Positions 40,011-55,084 are shown, counted from the first letter of the stretch. The stretch is 64,000 nt of DNA from Circinella umbellata (GCA_025093555.1 JAIWNF010000022.1:248001-312000); one strand, 5' to 3'. Notes: generated from the letters alone by a model not told the origin. A program made the numbers and translations.

Positions 40011-41456
40011 TTAATAGCCTCTTGCAACGCCGCCTGGATGATGCCAATCAGAAATAAATGTTTGTTGTTGTAAAGAAGATGAATCATTACGATTATGACT
40101 GATGTTATTATTATTTGTATTCGAGTTATTATTATTATTATTACTATTATTTGTTGATTCATCCGATCCATAAGGTGTTGTAGTACATGCAAAAGTGGAG
40201 TATTCCATTGTCGGTTGTCGTGGTGATTGATGATGCTGAAAATGAGAAGGAATATGTGGTTGTGGTTGCTGTTGGTGATGATAATAATGATTACTATTAG
40301 TATAATGTTGTTGTTGTTGTTGTTGTAGATGATGATTATACGATGCATTAGAAGAAACTGGAGAAGATATCGTATGTTTGTTGTTGTTATGATGATCCAA
40401 TACCATGGGCGCGTATCTTGGAGAAAAAGAATATATTGGTGAATGTTTCGCTGCTTGTTCTTCATTCGTTGAATGATTAGATAATGATGATGGATTAGGT
40501 TGATGTGGATGATGAATAGCTGCCGCAGCCGCTGCCGCCGCTGCTGCATAATAATTTGACGATACCGATGAAGGATGAGGAGAAGCAGGAGATGGAATAC
40601 TACTTGCAGTTCGTTGATGATGTGAGTGATTGTAATTTTGCTGATAGTTAGTAAGAGGTGCGGTTGTAACTGATTCATCACACAAAGAGGATGATGATGT
40701 TGTGGACCGTATTGATGTTGATGATGAATGTATTGAAGTGCCCATATTATTATTAGATTGACTACCATTATTATTTTTATCATTTGATTCCATGGTTTCT
40801 TCTTTTATTGAAGAGGGTGATCGAGAGTTGTTGTTATTATTATTATTTTTTGTCTTTGAATGATGCTTCATTCGTTTTTTTATGTGTGTACGATGATGAG
40901 CGTGCAGATTATCTGATCGACTGAATCGTTTTCCACAACCAGGAAATGGACAAACATGAGGACGTTCACCCGTATGAACAAGCATATGCCTCTTTAAATG
41001 TTCAAATCGTTTAAAACTCCAACCACATTTTGGATAAATACAAACATGTCTGTGTTGTTTCATAGATGAGGATGATGATAAAGAAGAAGAGGAAGAAGAA
41101 GTGGATGGTTGTTTTTGTTTTTGTGATGGAGGATGAGCTGACGATGGTAGTGGTGGCGGTGTTTGTTGTTGAAGATGTATCGTTGTAGTAGAAGCAGACG
41201 AAGAAGTAGAAGAAGAAGGAGGTGTAATAATAGTGTTCGAGAAAGATGGAGAAGAAAAAGCATGACAAGAATTCTTGAAAGACCAAGAATTAATATCTGG
41301 AGAAATTATGGATGGTGGCGTATGGTTCAAATCATGATGCACGACATATTGCTGCAGGTGATGATGATATTGAGGATGATGTTCCGCTGGTAGTATTGCT
41401 GATGTTGATGTTGAAGGTATACTTGTTAAATAGTTTTCAGTAGGGGTATGAGACAT
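40011..41456 (-). CDS. Two-finger C2H2 zinc-finger transcription factor
   Basis: Single exon, 481 aa. Two adjacent C2H2 fingers occupy residues 139-161 (C-x4-[17 protein letters not shown]) and 169-191 ([20 protein letters not shown]) with the canonical linker TGERP. The FKRxEHLKRH and FSRSDNL helices resemble those of fungal stress and development regulators and the C2H2 pair of filamentous Ste12, but no Ste12 homeodomain is present. The rest is low-complexity: S/T runs before the fingers, N, Q and H runs after, and an Ala run near residue 305. It is presumably a nuclear DNA-binding regulator; targets cannot be told from sequence. Confidence 0.9.
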   Translation of the reverse strand: MSHTPTENYLTSIPSTSTSAILPAEHHPQYHHHLQQYVVHHDLNHTPPSIISPDINSWSFKNSCHAFSSPSFSNTIITPPSSSTSSSASTTTIHLQQQTPPPLPSSAHPPSQKQKQPSTSSSSSSLSSSSSMKQHRHVCIYPKCGWSFKRFEHLKRHMLVHTGERPHVCPFPGCGKRFSRSDNLHAHHRTHIKKRMKHHSKTKNNNNNNNSRSPSSIKEETMESNDKNNNGSQSNNNMGTSIHSSSTSIRSTTSSSSLCDESVTTAPLTNYQQNYNHSHHQRTASSIPSPASPHPSSVSSNYYAAAAAAAAAAIHHPHQPNPSSLSNHSTNEEQAAKHSPIYSFSPRYAPMVLDHHNNNKHTISSPVSSNASYNHHLQQQQQQHYTNSNHYYHHQQQPQPHIPSHFQHHQSPRQPTMEYSTFACTTTPYGSDESTNNSNNNNNNSNTNNNNISHNRNDSSSLQQQTFISDWHHPGGVARGY

Positions 41457-42053
41457 TTGAATAAAAAGATTCTTTCACTCTCTCACACACACACTCTCTC
41501 TCACAAACACTGTTTAAATATAATTCCTTTTGACTTTTTATATATTGAAATTTTCAAAAGAAAAAAGAAAAAGAAGAAAGAATTAGAAAAAGAAGAAAGG
41601 AAAAAAAAAAAAAAAAAAAGTAAAATACTAAAAAGGTAAAAAAAAAAAGTCTGTAACTAGGGAAAAAAAAAGGGCTCAAAACTGTCAATGGTATAATTTG
41701 AATTAATTCTATTAAGCTTTTTCCTCCCTCTTTTTTCTAATCTATCAATTATTTAATTCGCTCTCTTTTTCTCTCCCTTGCCTTTTTACACCCCCTTATA
41801 AAAATTCAAAATGTGTGTGTGCCAAGGCAATCTTTAATCCAAAATTGGTTAAATTGATGACATTGCGCATAAGATTGATTTGAAAATTATCCATGTATAT
41901 ATAAATATATAAATTTTCGATCATTTTTTTCGCATCCCAAAGAGAGTGAAATATATATAATACAATCGATCTTTGGATCTTTCCATTTATTTATTATTAT
42001 TTTATTATTATTTTTTGTTGATTCCACATAACACATACATAATTATTATATAC
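41457..42053. other. Intergenic: C2H2 gene upstream region
   Basis: CA/CT-rich just above the start codon, then a purine-rich A tract region (41560-41650). No gene is seen. Confidence 0.5.
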
Positions 42054-43621
42054 TTAATCACGACCCTTTTTTTGTATTGCGGCCTGGAACACGGACATTA
42101 CCATGGTGATTGACTCCTAATAATCATTTTTTTATATATTTTAATAATAATGTCAGTTATTAAGCTTCATATATATATTAAATCGATTCTTTTTTATACT
42201 TGCCTCTAATCTTATTGTTCGTGTTCCTGCTCTTACTCTTGGATCAATAAAAAGATCAAATAATTCAGCTGAATCTTCACCTGCACATTTAAGATCTTCA
42301 TCTGCTTCTACAGCCTCCTGCAGACCTCCCGATGGTCCCCCAAAAGCAAAAAGAATATGACTATTATAATAATTATAATTATATAATTATCAACATTTAA
42401 AGTGGTAAAAATAAAATAGATAAATTGGGTATCCAATTATTTACTTACTTGAACGAAGATTTTACTCCATCCGTAATACCATCAACAAACATATCACGCG
42501 CATTTTGATCTGAAATACCTACAGTGAAATCGTAACCTCCCTAGAATAAAACAGCATATCATCAATAATAATAAACATAACATTTACATAAACATAAACA
42601 TTGAATATACAACATACCTCGTAAGGTGATTCTGTGATCACACGTGAAAAAGAGGATGCCAACCGAATATGGTATCCCCAATAATGACCTGCTTTTTCTC
42701 GTGGTGTTTTTGGACTTACAGCCTTAACAGTGATTGGTTTTTGTCCCCTTCTGGTATCGGCTGCAGCTAATGGTTCCGGTAATTCAACAGTAACCCGAAC
42801 TCCCGGTTGAATTAATTTTTCAAGTCTTGCTCTTCTAAACATTCCAATATCAATTAATGTCCCTGAACCTTCCTTATCTAATGTAACACCCTCACGATAT
42901 TTTAAAGCTTGATGTAAATTAGGATGATGAGGTGCTTCTAATGGTGATAAAAGCCCTGCAAATTTTAAATCAGGACTAAATGGTACTAATGCTTTTCGTA
43001 AATATCTAAAATTTATAATAAGTTAAACACTACTTTTACTATTCAGATATTAAGGGTTGAAAAAAAAAAAATTTAATTTACTTACTGTGGTGTTTCCATA
43101 TATTGAAATACGTGTGCCAAAAATAAATTAGGGTTAACCTTATTATCTGTCACTTTTTTCTTATCATCATAAATAACAATTTCATCCACATTAAATATCA
43201 CTAAATTTCTTGCAATCTAAAAATAACAATTGACTTGTTTAATAACTTATTGTGATGAATTGTATATATTATACACAAACCTGTCCCGCCAAAATAGTCT
43301 TCATTTCAAGTGTAGGAGCACTATCAACAACACTAGCCGGAATGGCTACTGTAATTGTATATTTTCTTGGCCGTTCTATTATTTTATTTTCATTAACTAC
43401 ATCGTTTGTTGTTTTTTGAATCTTTCCAGGTCTTGAACTGTTAGGATCGTATAAAGGTCCTGACAAGTGTTTATTTTCGTATGTTTTCTGTGGTTTTCTT
43501 CGCTATATAGATATACATGTTAATCTTTGAAATTCTATAGATTATTTAGATCATAAAATGACCATGGAGTATACTAGTGATGCTTTACCTTTTGTTGTCG
43601 ATTGGAGTTGTTCGTTGACAT
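42054..43621 (-). CDS. SPOUT-class RNA methyltransferase, C9orf114/SPOUT1 family, 7 exons
   Basis: Exons in coding order: 43589-43621, 43281-43502, 43086-43216, 42618-43005, 42449-42540, 42204-42360, 42054-42116; 361 aa in frame. Members are knotted (SPOUT) methyltransferases using S-adenosylmethionine; yeast relatives are YGR283C and YMR310C. Family marks are RKYTITVAIPASVVD, LAGQIARNLVIFNVDEIVIY, ETPQYLRKALVPFSPDLKFA, LSPLEAPHHP, KAGHYWGYHIRLASSFSRV, HILFAFGGPSGG and RTIRLEESITMVMSVFQ. An OB-like insert (GVRVTVELPEP) sits in the middle. The N-terminal 60 residues are basic and disordered. Exon 6 ends GAG with a GC donor (GCAAGT), making a GC-AG intron; a GT donor at the same place does not exist and the frame needs this junction. 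Confidence 0.9.
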
Positions 43622-46600
43622 GACGGGTCGATCGATCAAATAGTAAATTAAAAATAAAAAATAAAAAATTTGATATGGAAACCGAATTACCCTGAATGAT
43701 TCATTTCCAAAGTCAGTGTAACAAAGAAATAATCCCTTTATATATTTATATATTATTGATTGATCTAATATTTTAAAAAAGAAACCGTGACAAGCTATCA
43801 CTTTGATCAAAAGCATATATATCGAGGAAAACTATTATTTAATCGTTCATAAATTTTACCACATCAAAAGAGACAAGCTGTACTTCCAAGTCAATTGCAT
43901 TACATTCATTAGATCATAACATCGATGGAGGAATATTTTACTTGTCGCCCCCCAAATCACAACTTTTCCAAATTTAATGAATTAAAAATACATAAACAAC
44001 CAAAGACAAATCATTCATTTTGATTAATAGTATACTTTTATCATTATAACTTTTCTTTTACAGTGACTTATCATCGTTGTATTATACATCGTTTGATCAA
44101 CAAAATGCAGTTTTAATTACTTTTCCACTATTATATCATATAAACATATTACAAAGTTTTTTTTTTGGTTACGTAGAATAAACAAATACATAAGTGTTGT
44201 TGCTTTGAGTTTTTTCTACTATTAAATTATATTACATATTATCATTATCAATGAACATTTACAACGAACACATTAATCATCTGAAAATTTCGATCAAAAA
44301 CATTCATTTCTACGTACGTACGTAGCTGCACTTGTTACTTAACAAACCAACAACGACATACTATTTATTACTATGATTTATCCATGGAGACTTAATTGAC
44401 GTTTTGCGTACATGAAAATATATACGTAAAGTGATTTCCTGTTGTAGTACGATAATTAAAAAAAAAACCTCGTCTAGCAATGTCCGGGCTCTAAAAGCGA
44501 GAGCAGTACGTACAAATAATTTAAGCATCATATAAAAATAAAGGTATATAAAAATAAGTATATAAAAGACCGTGTTATTATAATATAACTAAGTGAGAAT
44601 GTTCCTTGGATGAAATTAAAGTTTTTGTAAAATGTACTTCTTTTTATCGCCAACTAGACCATTATAAAATAGGGAAAAGTACACTATCACCTAAAACAAA
44701 ATTGGAATTAAAAAAAAGGTTGTTCAATCGATTCTTTATTTTTTTCAATCATGAAACCAACAATGAATTGCTTGGGTAGTGATCACTAGACCTGTTGTAC
44801 CTTTGTCTGCGTACGTAGGTTTATTTTATATTTGACAAATTGAAACCAGAGAGTTTAGATTTTATCATCTACCTTCTGCAATTGTTGTCGCGTTTTTTCA
44901 ATGTCAATGGTGCTACGTATCTTGATTTAAGAGTAGTGTACATATCACACAATGCGTTATCTCAATAATTTTATGTGATCGTAATTATAAAGAAAAATCA
45001 ACAGGATACTTGCATAATACATGGTTTATTATCAGCATTTATGATTTACATGAAGTTCAATATGTCTACTATTACCATCATTCAAAAGATCCTGATTGAA
45101 ACAACACCAGATATATTCTTGCAAAACTTCATTTCAGATCTCTATTACAATGGTGGTAGATACATGTTTTAGATGATACAAATAAAGAGGAGAAATAGTT
45201 ATGATACGTTAAATTATTTTACGCGTACAGCTTTCGAAAAAAAACAAATGAGTTTTATATATTGTTACGTCACGTTTGGATCGTGATCAATAAAATACGT
45301 AACAAGAAAATATAAGAAATTTCGAGTAAAGGACTCAAGGAATAAGGAAAGTTATATCAATAACTTATTCGATAAAAAGAAAGAGCGGTTTTTATAAACA
45401 GCAAATTCAACCTATCAAATAGTCGGGTAAAGAGTTTATTTCAATAAAACTGAAAGAGTGAACTAATTGTTATTTTGTGTGAAAGGAAGAAAGTATCCTT
45501 TTTATACTAATTATTTGATTAGCCAACTCCTTAATTCGAATCTTATTTCAAGTAGAATCGAAGCTAATTTCAGATAAAATCGAGCCCAATTTCAGGTGAA
45601 CTCGAATCTTGTTCCAGGTAAAATTGAATCAATATTTTGAGAATAATTAATTTGATGATACTGATGATATTGATAATAATGATAAGGATATGATAAAAAA
45701 AAAAATAAGATAAAATAGAGAGGGGAAACCCCGAAAAGAGGGCTACGTAGGTAACAGTATATATAGCATTATATATATAACAGTTGAATAAATGAATTAC
45801 AGTTTCAATAGTAGACTGTAAATAAAATATTATAAGCTACTGCAAACATGATAATATTATTTCCAAGTACAAGAGCTAAAACTATACATTCCTTAATAAG
45901 CTAAATTATGACAGTATAAAAGGTGCTATTGTACTCTCAGCTTGGTACAGTATGTAAAGCAAATGGGAAATATGGAATTAATATATAATTTGTTACTGTA
46001 AATATTGCATTGATTGAACTCAAAGATGTAAGTAATTATAGAAAACTTGATGATATGGTTCTTAGTTTGCAGTTACATAGCGATTCACATGCATGAAGAA
46101 TATAAGATTGTCACAACATCATAGAAGGGTCTATAATACGTATAAAATAGATGATTCCCCGCCAATTATTTATGACCACACAAAAATACGTGAATGCTTC
46201 TTCATTTTTTTAACATAATTTTTTGATAAAGGTTGTCCATTTAATCTTAACACATTAAATTTTCTATTATACTGAAGGGTTTTGAAGGAAAGTATCACCC
46301 TCGTGCTTTAAAATAAGAAACCAATACTATTATTCTCAATAGTTATGTCATACTATCGTATTTATAAAAAAATGTATATTCTTGTTATTATTCTCTGTCC
46401 TGTCTCATTTATATCACTAAACTACTTCCACGTCATACCAGGTACAAATATTTGCGACCTTCTTATTCCTGATCTTGCTATTTTTTTTTTTTTTTTTAAA
46501 AAAAAAAAGATGGTGAAAGTCGACTAGAATAGTTTATTCAACTACGGAAAGATAAAACGCGGCATTCTCAACAAACTAGACTGCGTTGTTACCTTTTGGG

Positions 46601-49600
46601 TATAAAGGTGTTGTTTTGAATACCTGGAATCAGCAGGTTTAAAAGTATATCATACTTTTTTTTTTGTACATCAATAATTTTTTGCACTATAGAGTGGCCA
46701 GTGACAATATATGAGCGACTCAATTTTTTGACTAGAATTCGACAATGCCGACATATGGCATGAAAGCAAAAATAAGTCCGCATTAAGTCTTGTAGGAGGG
46801 AAATCGAATTATTATACTGATATACTATCGTACTCTGTTTCAAGACATCGGTGGTCTCAAACAATTATAATTATCAATATTCTTTGATGCGTTATATTTG
46901 ACAGTGTATCTAAATTATTAAACGTTATGTACACTAGAGATCTAATCAGCTAGTTCACTTTTGTTGGGTGATTTTTTAATAGAAGTAATATCCATTGCAC
47001 CTTTTATGGTACAAGATAATTGTGTATAACTGATAGTATTATTCATTTGAGTGGTGGTGATAAAATAAACAGATAAGGAAATATCTTTTCTTTTTATATG
47101 AGATGCTAATAATCTTTTTTATTATTTAGTTTGTAGGTAAAGCGTAAGTGGGGGGCGGGAAGTTAGATGAAAAAAAAAAATAAGCTGCGTGATTGAATCT
47201 ATCATTGAGGTGTCAATCTTTAGTTCATTGGAACGAACCAATTTATTTTTTCGTTGAACGTTTTCATCATCAAGGGCCTTTATCTTTTAAATGGCACATA
47301 AGGGAAATACAAATTCTTCAAAGACTAACGTACCATAGTATATATACTATACAAGAGGATAATCAATAGTAATATTACGTACTTATAAATATTTACGCTA
47401 CGTGAATAATAGTGACCAGCAGTATGTGTACTTGTTATAAAAACTAAATCGGAGCCAGTGACATGGACTTAAAAAAAGCGAAGGCGTTAACTAACCAGGA
47501 AAGGACACAGCACAAGATGCTGCATCTATTATCATACAGACAAAAAGAAAAACAATATTTTTTTAAAAAATCTTGCATATAATGCAGTTCATTTCAGCCT
47601 GCACAACAATATTAAGCCTGTCCAATATAGCAAGTAAACTATGACATCGACTAGTATATGAATTTGTATGTTACACCTGTAGATGAGTTTAGTTTCATCT
47701 GCCTACTAGTGATCATGACTAGCAAAGCACTGTACACACTTATTACTTCATGTCCATTTATTGTAAGTGGATTTCATAAACAAAAAATCTGCTCTAGTCT
47801 CGAAAAATCTTCCGGCTGTGCCATATGTGTATTTTTTTTTGGCCGCGTACTGTACTAAAGCCTCTTTATGAATATACCATATTTTATTTATCCATAACAA
47901 TCAAAAAACAGTTAGTAACAAGGATGATCTTCTAGAATAATCTTATACTGTACTACACACCGTCGATTAATTATGTACAAACGTAGATGGTGGCCTATAC
48001 TGCCTTACATTTCGATACAAAAAAGAAAACTTAATTATTGAAGCACTGAGTTGATTGAGCAATATCCATATGTACCCCAGGGGTATTATATATCCGTGAA
48101 CAAAAAAGCTGGTTTTATTCCGTTGATCAAACCATTCTTCTTTTCAAACAAATCTAAGATCCTTGCCGGCAACAAAATATAATAATAGTAAACCGACATA
48201 TATTCTACTAGATATTGCTATAACCTCCAATATTGAATTTAAATTCTTATTTTTTCTTAGTGTAGTTGCTCTTTTTATATATTAGATGTGATAAATTATA
48301 CATGTCCATTTTTCAAAAGGATGATTCTCATGGAACTTTTAAAAAAAAGAAAGTGGCCTTTTTTCCAGAAAGCCAAGGGAGAAGGAACAATATTTAGTTG
48401 CCTATAAAACCATTTGAGCTGTGATAATGGTTTAGTATTATGCTACGATGATAACACCAAGTACACTATGTATGTGTTGCTTTTAATACACTCATCTACT
48501 TTCACCAAGAGCGACTATTAGCTCACATAGAATTACTTGACCATTATCTTGTTCTCTTCGAAAAGACAGACATAGCCGTGTTTTTTTTAAACATATGTAT
48601 ATATCCTCGCATTGTATTTGGGCCGACAAGCTGAGTTGGACAAACTGCGGGTGAATTTATGACGAAAAAACGTGGTGTAGGCTTGTCGGTTAAAACTCCT
48701 TAATAGGCAAGTTTATATTTCTTTGTGCTATTTATGCCCGACCTAATGAATATGTCTAGAACTTTTTTTTTTTAGAATACATAATGATTCCCTTAATAAA
48801 TGATATATTTTTTTTTCACGAATGAAATCCTAGTAATAGAATCATTATAATAAAAACGTAAATATCATATCATCGGATAACTAGTTAAAAATAATAATAG
48901 AATGTGTTTTTTTAATGCATATACTTTATGTGTTTTGACAGTACCCCCCTTGTTTTGAGCGGGATAAGATTATTACGGAAATATGTAACTATTGCTCTTG
49001 TGTGACATATGTACGCCCTCCCTTTTTTTTTAAATAGCAGAAGAATTGCTCAGCTTATTAATAGTAACGTACTCTTCAAGTGTGTAAACGGTAGCTAGTT
49101 GAACATATGATCGTATGATCGAAGAGAAAAACAGGTAAAATGATGAAGTATGATTATATTTGTCGAAATCCAGTTTCCTTTAAGCAAGAGTGTGAGAAAA
49201 TACGAAAAGGAAATGAAGTGATTCATTAACTATATGCAGATAGATCAATAAAAGCACGGACGCTATCATACTATTGTGCATATTTTTTTTGAAAAAAAAA
49301 AACTATTCACTGCAGGCATCTTAATATTGTTTTAGAAGAATAATTAAGTAATGATAATGATGATAATGAAACTTGTAACAAAAAAAAAAGGAGAATATGA
49401 TCAAGTAATTTTTATTGATCTTAATAGTTATAGGTAAAATATAACTTTTAACAATAACGCTCCCTTTTGCTTGGCAACTAAAAATTCATAATCAACTATA
49501 CATTATTTTATTTGAAAAGAAGATCAACAATATAAAGTTTATTACAGTTACTGCAAAACATGTATGAACTCTAATATAAATTCATTGTCTTTTTTTTTTT

Positions 49601-49835
49601 TTTTTTTTTTTTTTTGGTTTTTTGATGAGAGTATGTAAAGGAGTAATAATAAAAATAATAGTAATAATAAAGAACATGTGGAACAGCTTACCCTTCAGCC
49701 GTGTGTCACGAATGACGACAGGTGTGCGTCCCGCTTTTTTTAATAGCCTCTGTGATTTATTTAATACCCTTCTCCGTTGTCAGTACTTTTTTACTTTCTC
49801 TTCTTTTCCTCTTTACATTTCTTAATTTTTAAATC
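43622..49835. other. 6.2 kb gene desert upstream of calmodulin
   Basis: No gene is supportable. Content includes TACGTACGTACGTA (44311-44324), the 22-bp tandem repeat (45537-45624), a T tract running into an A tract (about 46481-46509), a 9-bp inverted repeat (48623-48689) and a T26 tract (about 49590-49615). One 91-codon frame on the minus strand (46589-46864) opens with TTG and matches nothing I know. Confidence 0.5.
45537..45624. repeat. Four-copy 22-bp tandem repeat
   Basis: Four back-to-back 22-bp units start at 45537, 45559, 45581 and 45603. Each begins CGA and holds a TTTCA or TTCCA core followed by AAAT or a variant. Copies have diverged but keep exact length. There is no long open frame across it, so it is a minisatellite or a cluster of binding sites. 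Confidence 0.85.
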
Positions 49836-50995
<1,160 letters not shown>

Positions 50996-51283
50996 ACAAC
51001 AAACTTTCCCTCTCTTTCTCTCTGTCTCACTTCTGGATTACCATATTTTCTTAATACTCTCTCCCCCCTCAAAAAAAATATATAAGAAAGATCTCTTTTA
51101 CTTTCTACTTGACCCATTTTTCCCATCCAAGAAGACTCTTCTCTCTTAAAAACGTAGAACAATAACTTTTTTTTTTTCTTCTGTCCGTCTGTCTTGTCGG
51201 GTTATATATCATTTTTTTTTGTACATTGAATTTTACAATATAAAGAAATAATAAAGGATTATTTAATCTTTTTTTTTTTACTA

Positions 51284-54200
51284 CTACAACTCAGGACCGA
51301 GGTCTACATCAGCATAAGAAGGTCCTTCACTATTATTACGTTCTTTACGTTCCTTGATATGTTGTAATGTTGCACGGAAATGTCTACGTACATAAGCAGG
51401 CATTTGACCATCTGGTTCCATAAGTGATGAAGAATTAGATGTAGGTGGATGTTGATCCGGATTATCCATATTAGCCAAGTTAGTGTGAATTAAATCAATC
51501 AAACTATTTAAATACTTGACAGTGATCTACAAAATAAAACATTAGCCAATAATCAGTTAATAAACCTTGTTTATTTGTTTATATAATTTCATTCTCAACA
51601 ACCTTACTCCTCACCCCCATAATGGTCCCCCATAAAAAAACAGAGTAAAGCCTACCGCATCATTTCCTTTTTCAAAGTAATAAATATATCGATTCAAAAT
51701 TTCCACAAATAATTGAACATTGGTCACTGCATCCATACAACTATCTGCGATCTTAAGAGCCTTTTGTAAACATTCCAAAGCACGTTTACCATTTTGAGTG
51801 GTACCTTGTCCTTCCTCTTCTTCATTATCATGTTCTTCAACTGACCACCATAGATGAGAAGAAAGGGTCACTGCTCTTGATTGATCTGGTTTCTTCAAAA
51901 GTTTAGCACTGTGAAGTGCTGCTTTAGTAATCAATGTATCATATGTTTCACTTGTAAACACACGTGTTTGCTGCAATGCACCAATAATGCAAGTAATCGC
52001 TTGAAATTGAGCACGTGACTCGGATATGGATTCTTCATAGATAGTGAATGCTTGAACAAAAAACTCGTATGCAATTTCTTCAAATCCACATTCAGCTGCA
52101 CTTTGGCCTGCAAAAAGGAAAAATCGAAGACACTGGTCCGAACATTCTTCACATTTATTGTACAGTGTTGAAATAACTTGATGGATAAATCGGAAAAGTG
52201 CTCCAGTCTTTTTTTCCCAGAATTCGTCCTACATTATCATCATTTTTGATAGTAATATGAAAAAGAAAAAGCTCATTATTAGTGTCTGAATTCCATATAA
52301 TACTTATAATTATTATTGATTTTACCTTATTGTCTTGGATTTTATATCTTCGTGCCAATTTCATGGCAGAAATAATTAATGGAGGTGATGTATATCGGAC
52401 TCGGTTTCCGCCTTCAGAAAATTGTTTTCGTGCTGCCGATAAAAGCTATAAAAAAAATCATGCAATACAAACATATGTTAGTAAATGTACAAACATGTAT
52501 AGTTCTGTTATGCATACTCTGTATATAAAAAAAAATATAGTAAACTTACCAAGAACTGAGTATCGTCGTTATCTGATTGGAACAGATGAACCAATTTAGC
52601 CATCCATCCTTGTTCTTCAGCAAACTCTTCTTGTTCAAGATTCATTGTTTTTCCACGAATACCATATACGGGTGATGCAGGTACAGCACCAACAGGGGCA
52701 TCCTTTTGATCACGTAACAAAACATCACAAAGTTCCAGAATATCGTGTACATCCTCCGGACCACTAATGACAGTTTGATTTTTGAGAATACTGGAAATAA
52801 TAGCATGTGCAATGGCACGACGGGTATTAAAAGGTCGAACACTTATAAGGGATTGATAGTTATTTAGTGCTAGCAGGGTTAAGACCGAAGTATAATTGGT
52901 GATAGGCGCTAATAGAAGGGAAAGTAGGTTGGCCTCAGTGACCTTGGAATGAAGGTCAGCGGAATCAGAATATTCAATGACCTTATCCTTGGCATAAGTC
53001 AAGATTTGATCCACATATTCGAGACGTTCAGGGTAACAGGACAATGATAAATTAACCATTGATACAAGTAATGCTGTTAAATCTTGAATCGATAGATCGG
53101 GACGCGCCTATAAATAAGCATAATTTATTTAATTTTACTCCAATGTGTCTAATTTTTTTTTCTCTTTCATTCTCATAACAGAATATTACCTTTACTAACT
53201 CCACAACTTGTTCCCAAAAAACAACAAATAATTGAACATCTTCTGGAATACCTCGAATTTTCTTAACAGTGTCTTCTTGTTCTTTCTCTTCTTGATTCCC
53301 ATTTGGGGTTTCTTTCGTCTTTTCACTACCATCATCCACTTTTGTTTCATCATCGTCTGCTTTTGCTCCATCATCATCTGTCTTTATTTCATTCTCTTCT
53401 TTTTCATCGTCTCCAAGGGGTGGTGTGTTATTATAGATAGCCAATCCTTCTGTTTCTTCTTCTTCACCTTGTAATTCTCGTTGAAGCCTTTTACGTTTTT
53501 CAAGTTGAGCTAATCTAGCTTCTTCTTCCTTCTTTCGTCTTGTTTCAAATGAAACATCTGATTCTGCCTCTCTTGCAGCATAGGCTGCCAATCGATCAAT
53601 AAGTGAAATAATAATATGTTTGATATTGACTCTAGGATGAAGCTGAGCTACTGCAGATAAAAATGGTTGCAATGTACGAAGGTGGAAATCATCCGGGAAA
53701 ACCTATATGTATATATATATAGAGAGAGAGTATTGTACATTATTGTTATTATTATTATCTGTTGTTTTGTTCTGTTTTTCTTCTAAAATTCGTATCCAAG
53801 GTTATGTTATTTACCTGAATAATGACTTCCATCAAATATTCTTGTGCAATTACATCGCGACAACTAACAACTTGATCTAAAATTCCCGGTAAAATCAACT
53901 AGTTGACAATAATAAAAAGTGAGGTTAATATTATTATTCTATTTTCCTCATGAGTTCACAAAATCCTTATAATTTTAAACACAAAAATCGACTTACACCT
54001 TGATAGATACGTAAATCCACACCTTCAAGTTGACTTAATCGAACAAGGTTTGTACCGACAAGAATTCGTAATTCACGACGCTCTGCTTCTCTTTTTTCCC
54101 GGTCTCTAGTATGACCTTGATGCTGCAAGCGAACCCACAATTTATTCATTTCTGTGAAATTAGTGAGAATAAAATGAACAGATTCATGAACATTTCCTTC

Positions 54201-55084
54201 GGGTCTATGTCAAATAAACCAATAGTCATGGTATACATGTATATGATTAGTAATCTATACACTTGAACCCGTTATTTTACAACAAAGGTAAAAAAAATAT
54301 TTACCCTGAACTTTCACCCAGAGGAAGATTATCGCGAGACATGCCACTTAAATAATGTCTCAGAAAAAGACCTCTTGTAGGATGTTGTACGCCTCTGACC
54401 ATTTCCATCATATCACGCATGACTTCACGAACAGGAGCATCAGGTGTACTCATATAGACTGAACCGACCGTAATCATCAAATACAAACGGGGAACGATAT
54501 TGCCAGCATATTGGACCAATTCGTACAAGTCAGCAAGATGATGTCGATCGGTATTATGAGCCTCCATCAAGAATACCGTCATATGTCGCATTGCATCAAA
54601 GATAGCCATGTCTATCTACTATTTTTAGTTTTTTTTTTCTTATTTTTATTTTTTCCCCTTCCCCTCTCATCATACATATATCCCCCCCCTGGTATCAATT
54701 GATGAAAATTGAAAGAATAAGATATACATACACAATTCATAATAATTCTTGGGCGTTAATGCGGATGTTCGTAGTTCTGATAACATATTGGAACAATGTT
54801 TTAACCCATCCATAAGTTTGTTGTTATCCTAAGGAAACTTTTTAGGTTAGAGGATAGTCCATGTATATATTTATTTATGTAACCCTGGTGATATACTCCT
54901 CCCACTCGTTTTGCACGTATATACACCCGCGACCCGGGTTAAAAGAAAAAAAAACAATCAAATATACACTTACCAGGCATTTTTTCATTTGGTGAGCCTG
55001 AATTTTGACTACATTAAGAACTTCATCGAGAAGCTTGGCTTGATCTTCAGGTGGAGCTGGAGTACTGGGTATCACGACACTCAT
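51284..55084 (-). CDS. VPS35: Retromer subunit VPS35, 10 exons
   Basis: Exons in coding order: 54974-55084, 54732-54828, 54305-54611, 53997-54204, 53815-53898, 53190-53702, 52550-53107, 52326-52445, 51656-52228, 51284-51526; 937 aa in frame. VPS35 is the helical-solenoid core of retromer, which recycles cargo from endosomes to the Golgi or plasma membrane. The N-terminal Vps26-binding part has [16 protein letters not shown] (near 108-123), the strongest family signature, and [16 protein letters not shown]. The C-terminal Vps29-binding half includes [20 protein letters not shown] and [17 protein letters not shown] charged insert of about 100 residues (312-419, E/D/K rich) separates LIDRLAAYA from [16 protein letters not shown], which are almost adjacent in animal proteins. 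Confidence 0.95.

Noticed and set aside
46589..46864. 91-codon minus-strand frame with a CRHC motif
   Set aside because: It opens with TTG, has no family match and lies in an otherwise gene-free desert; a relic is possible but unsupported.
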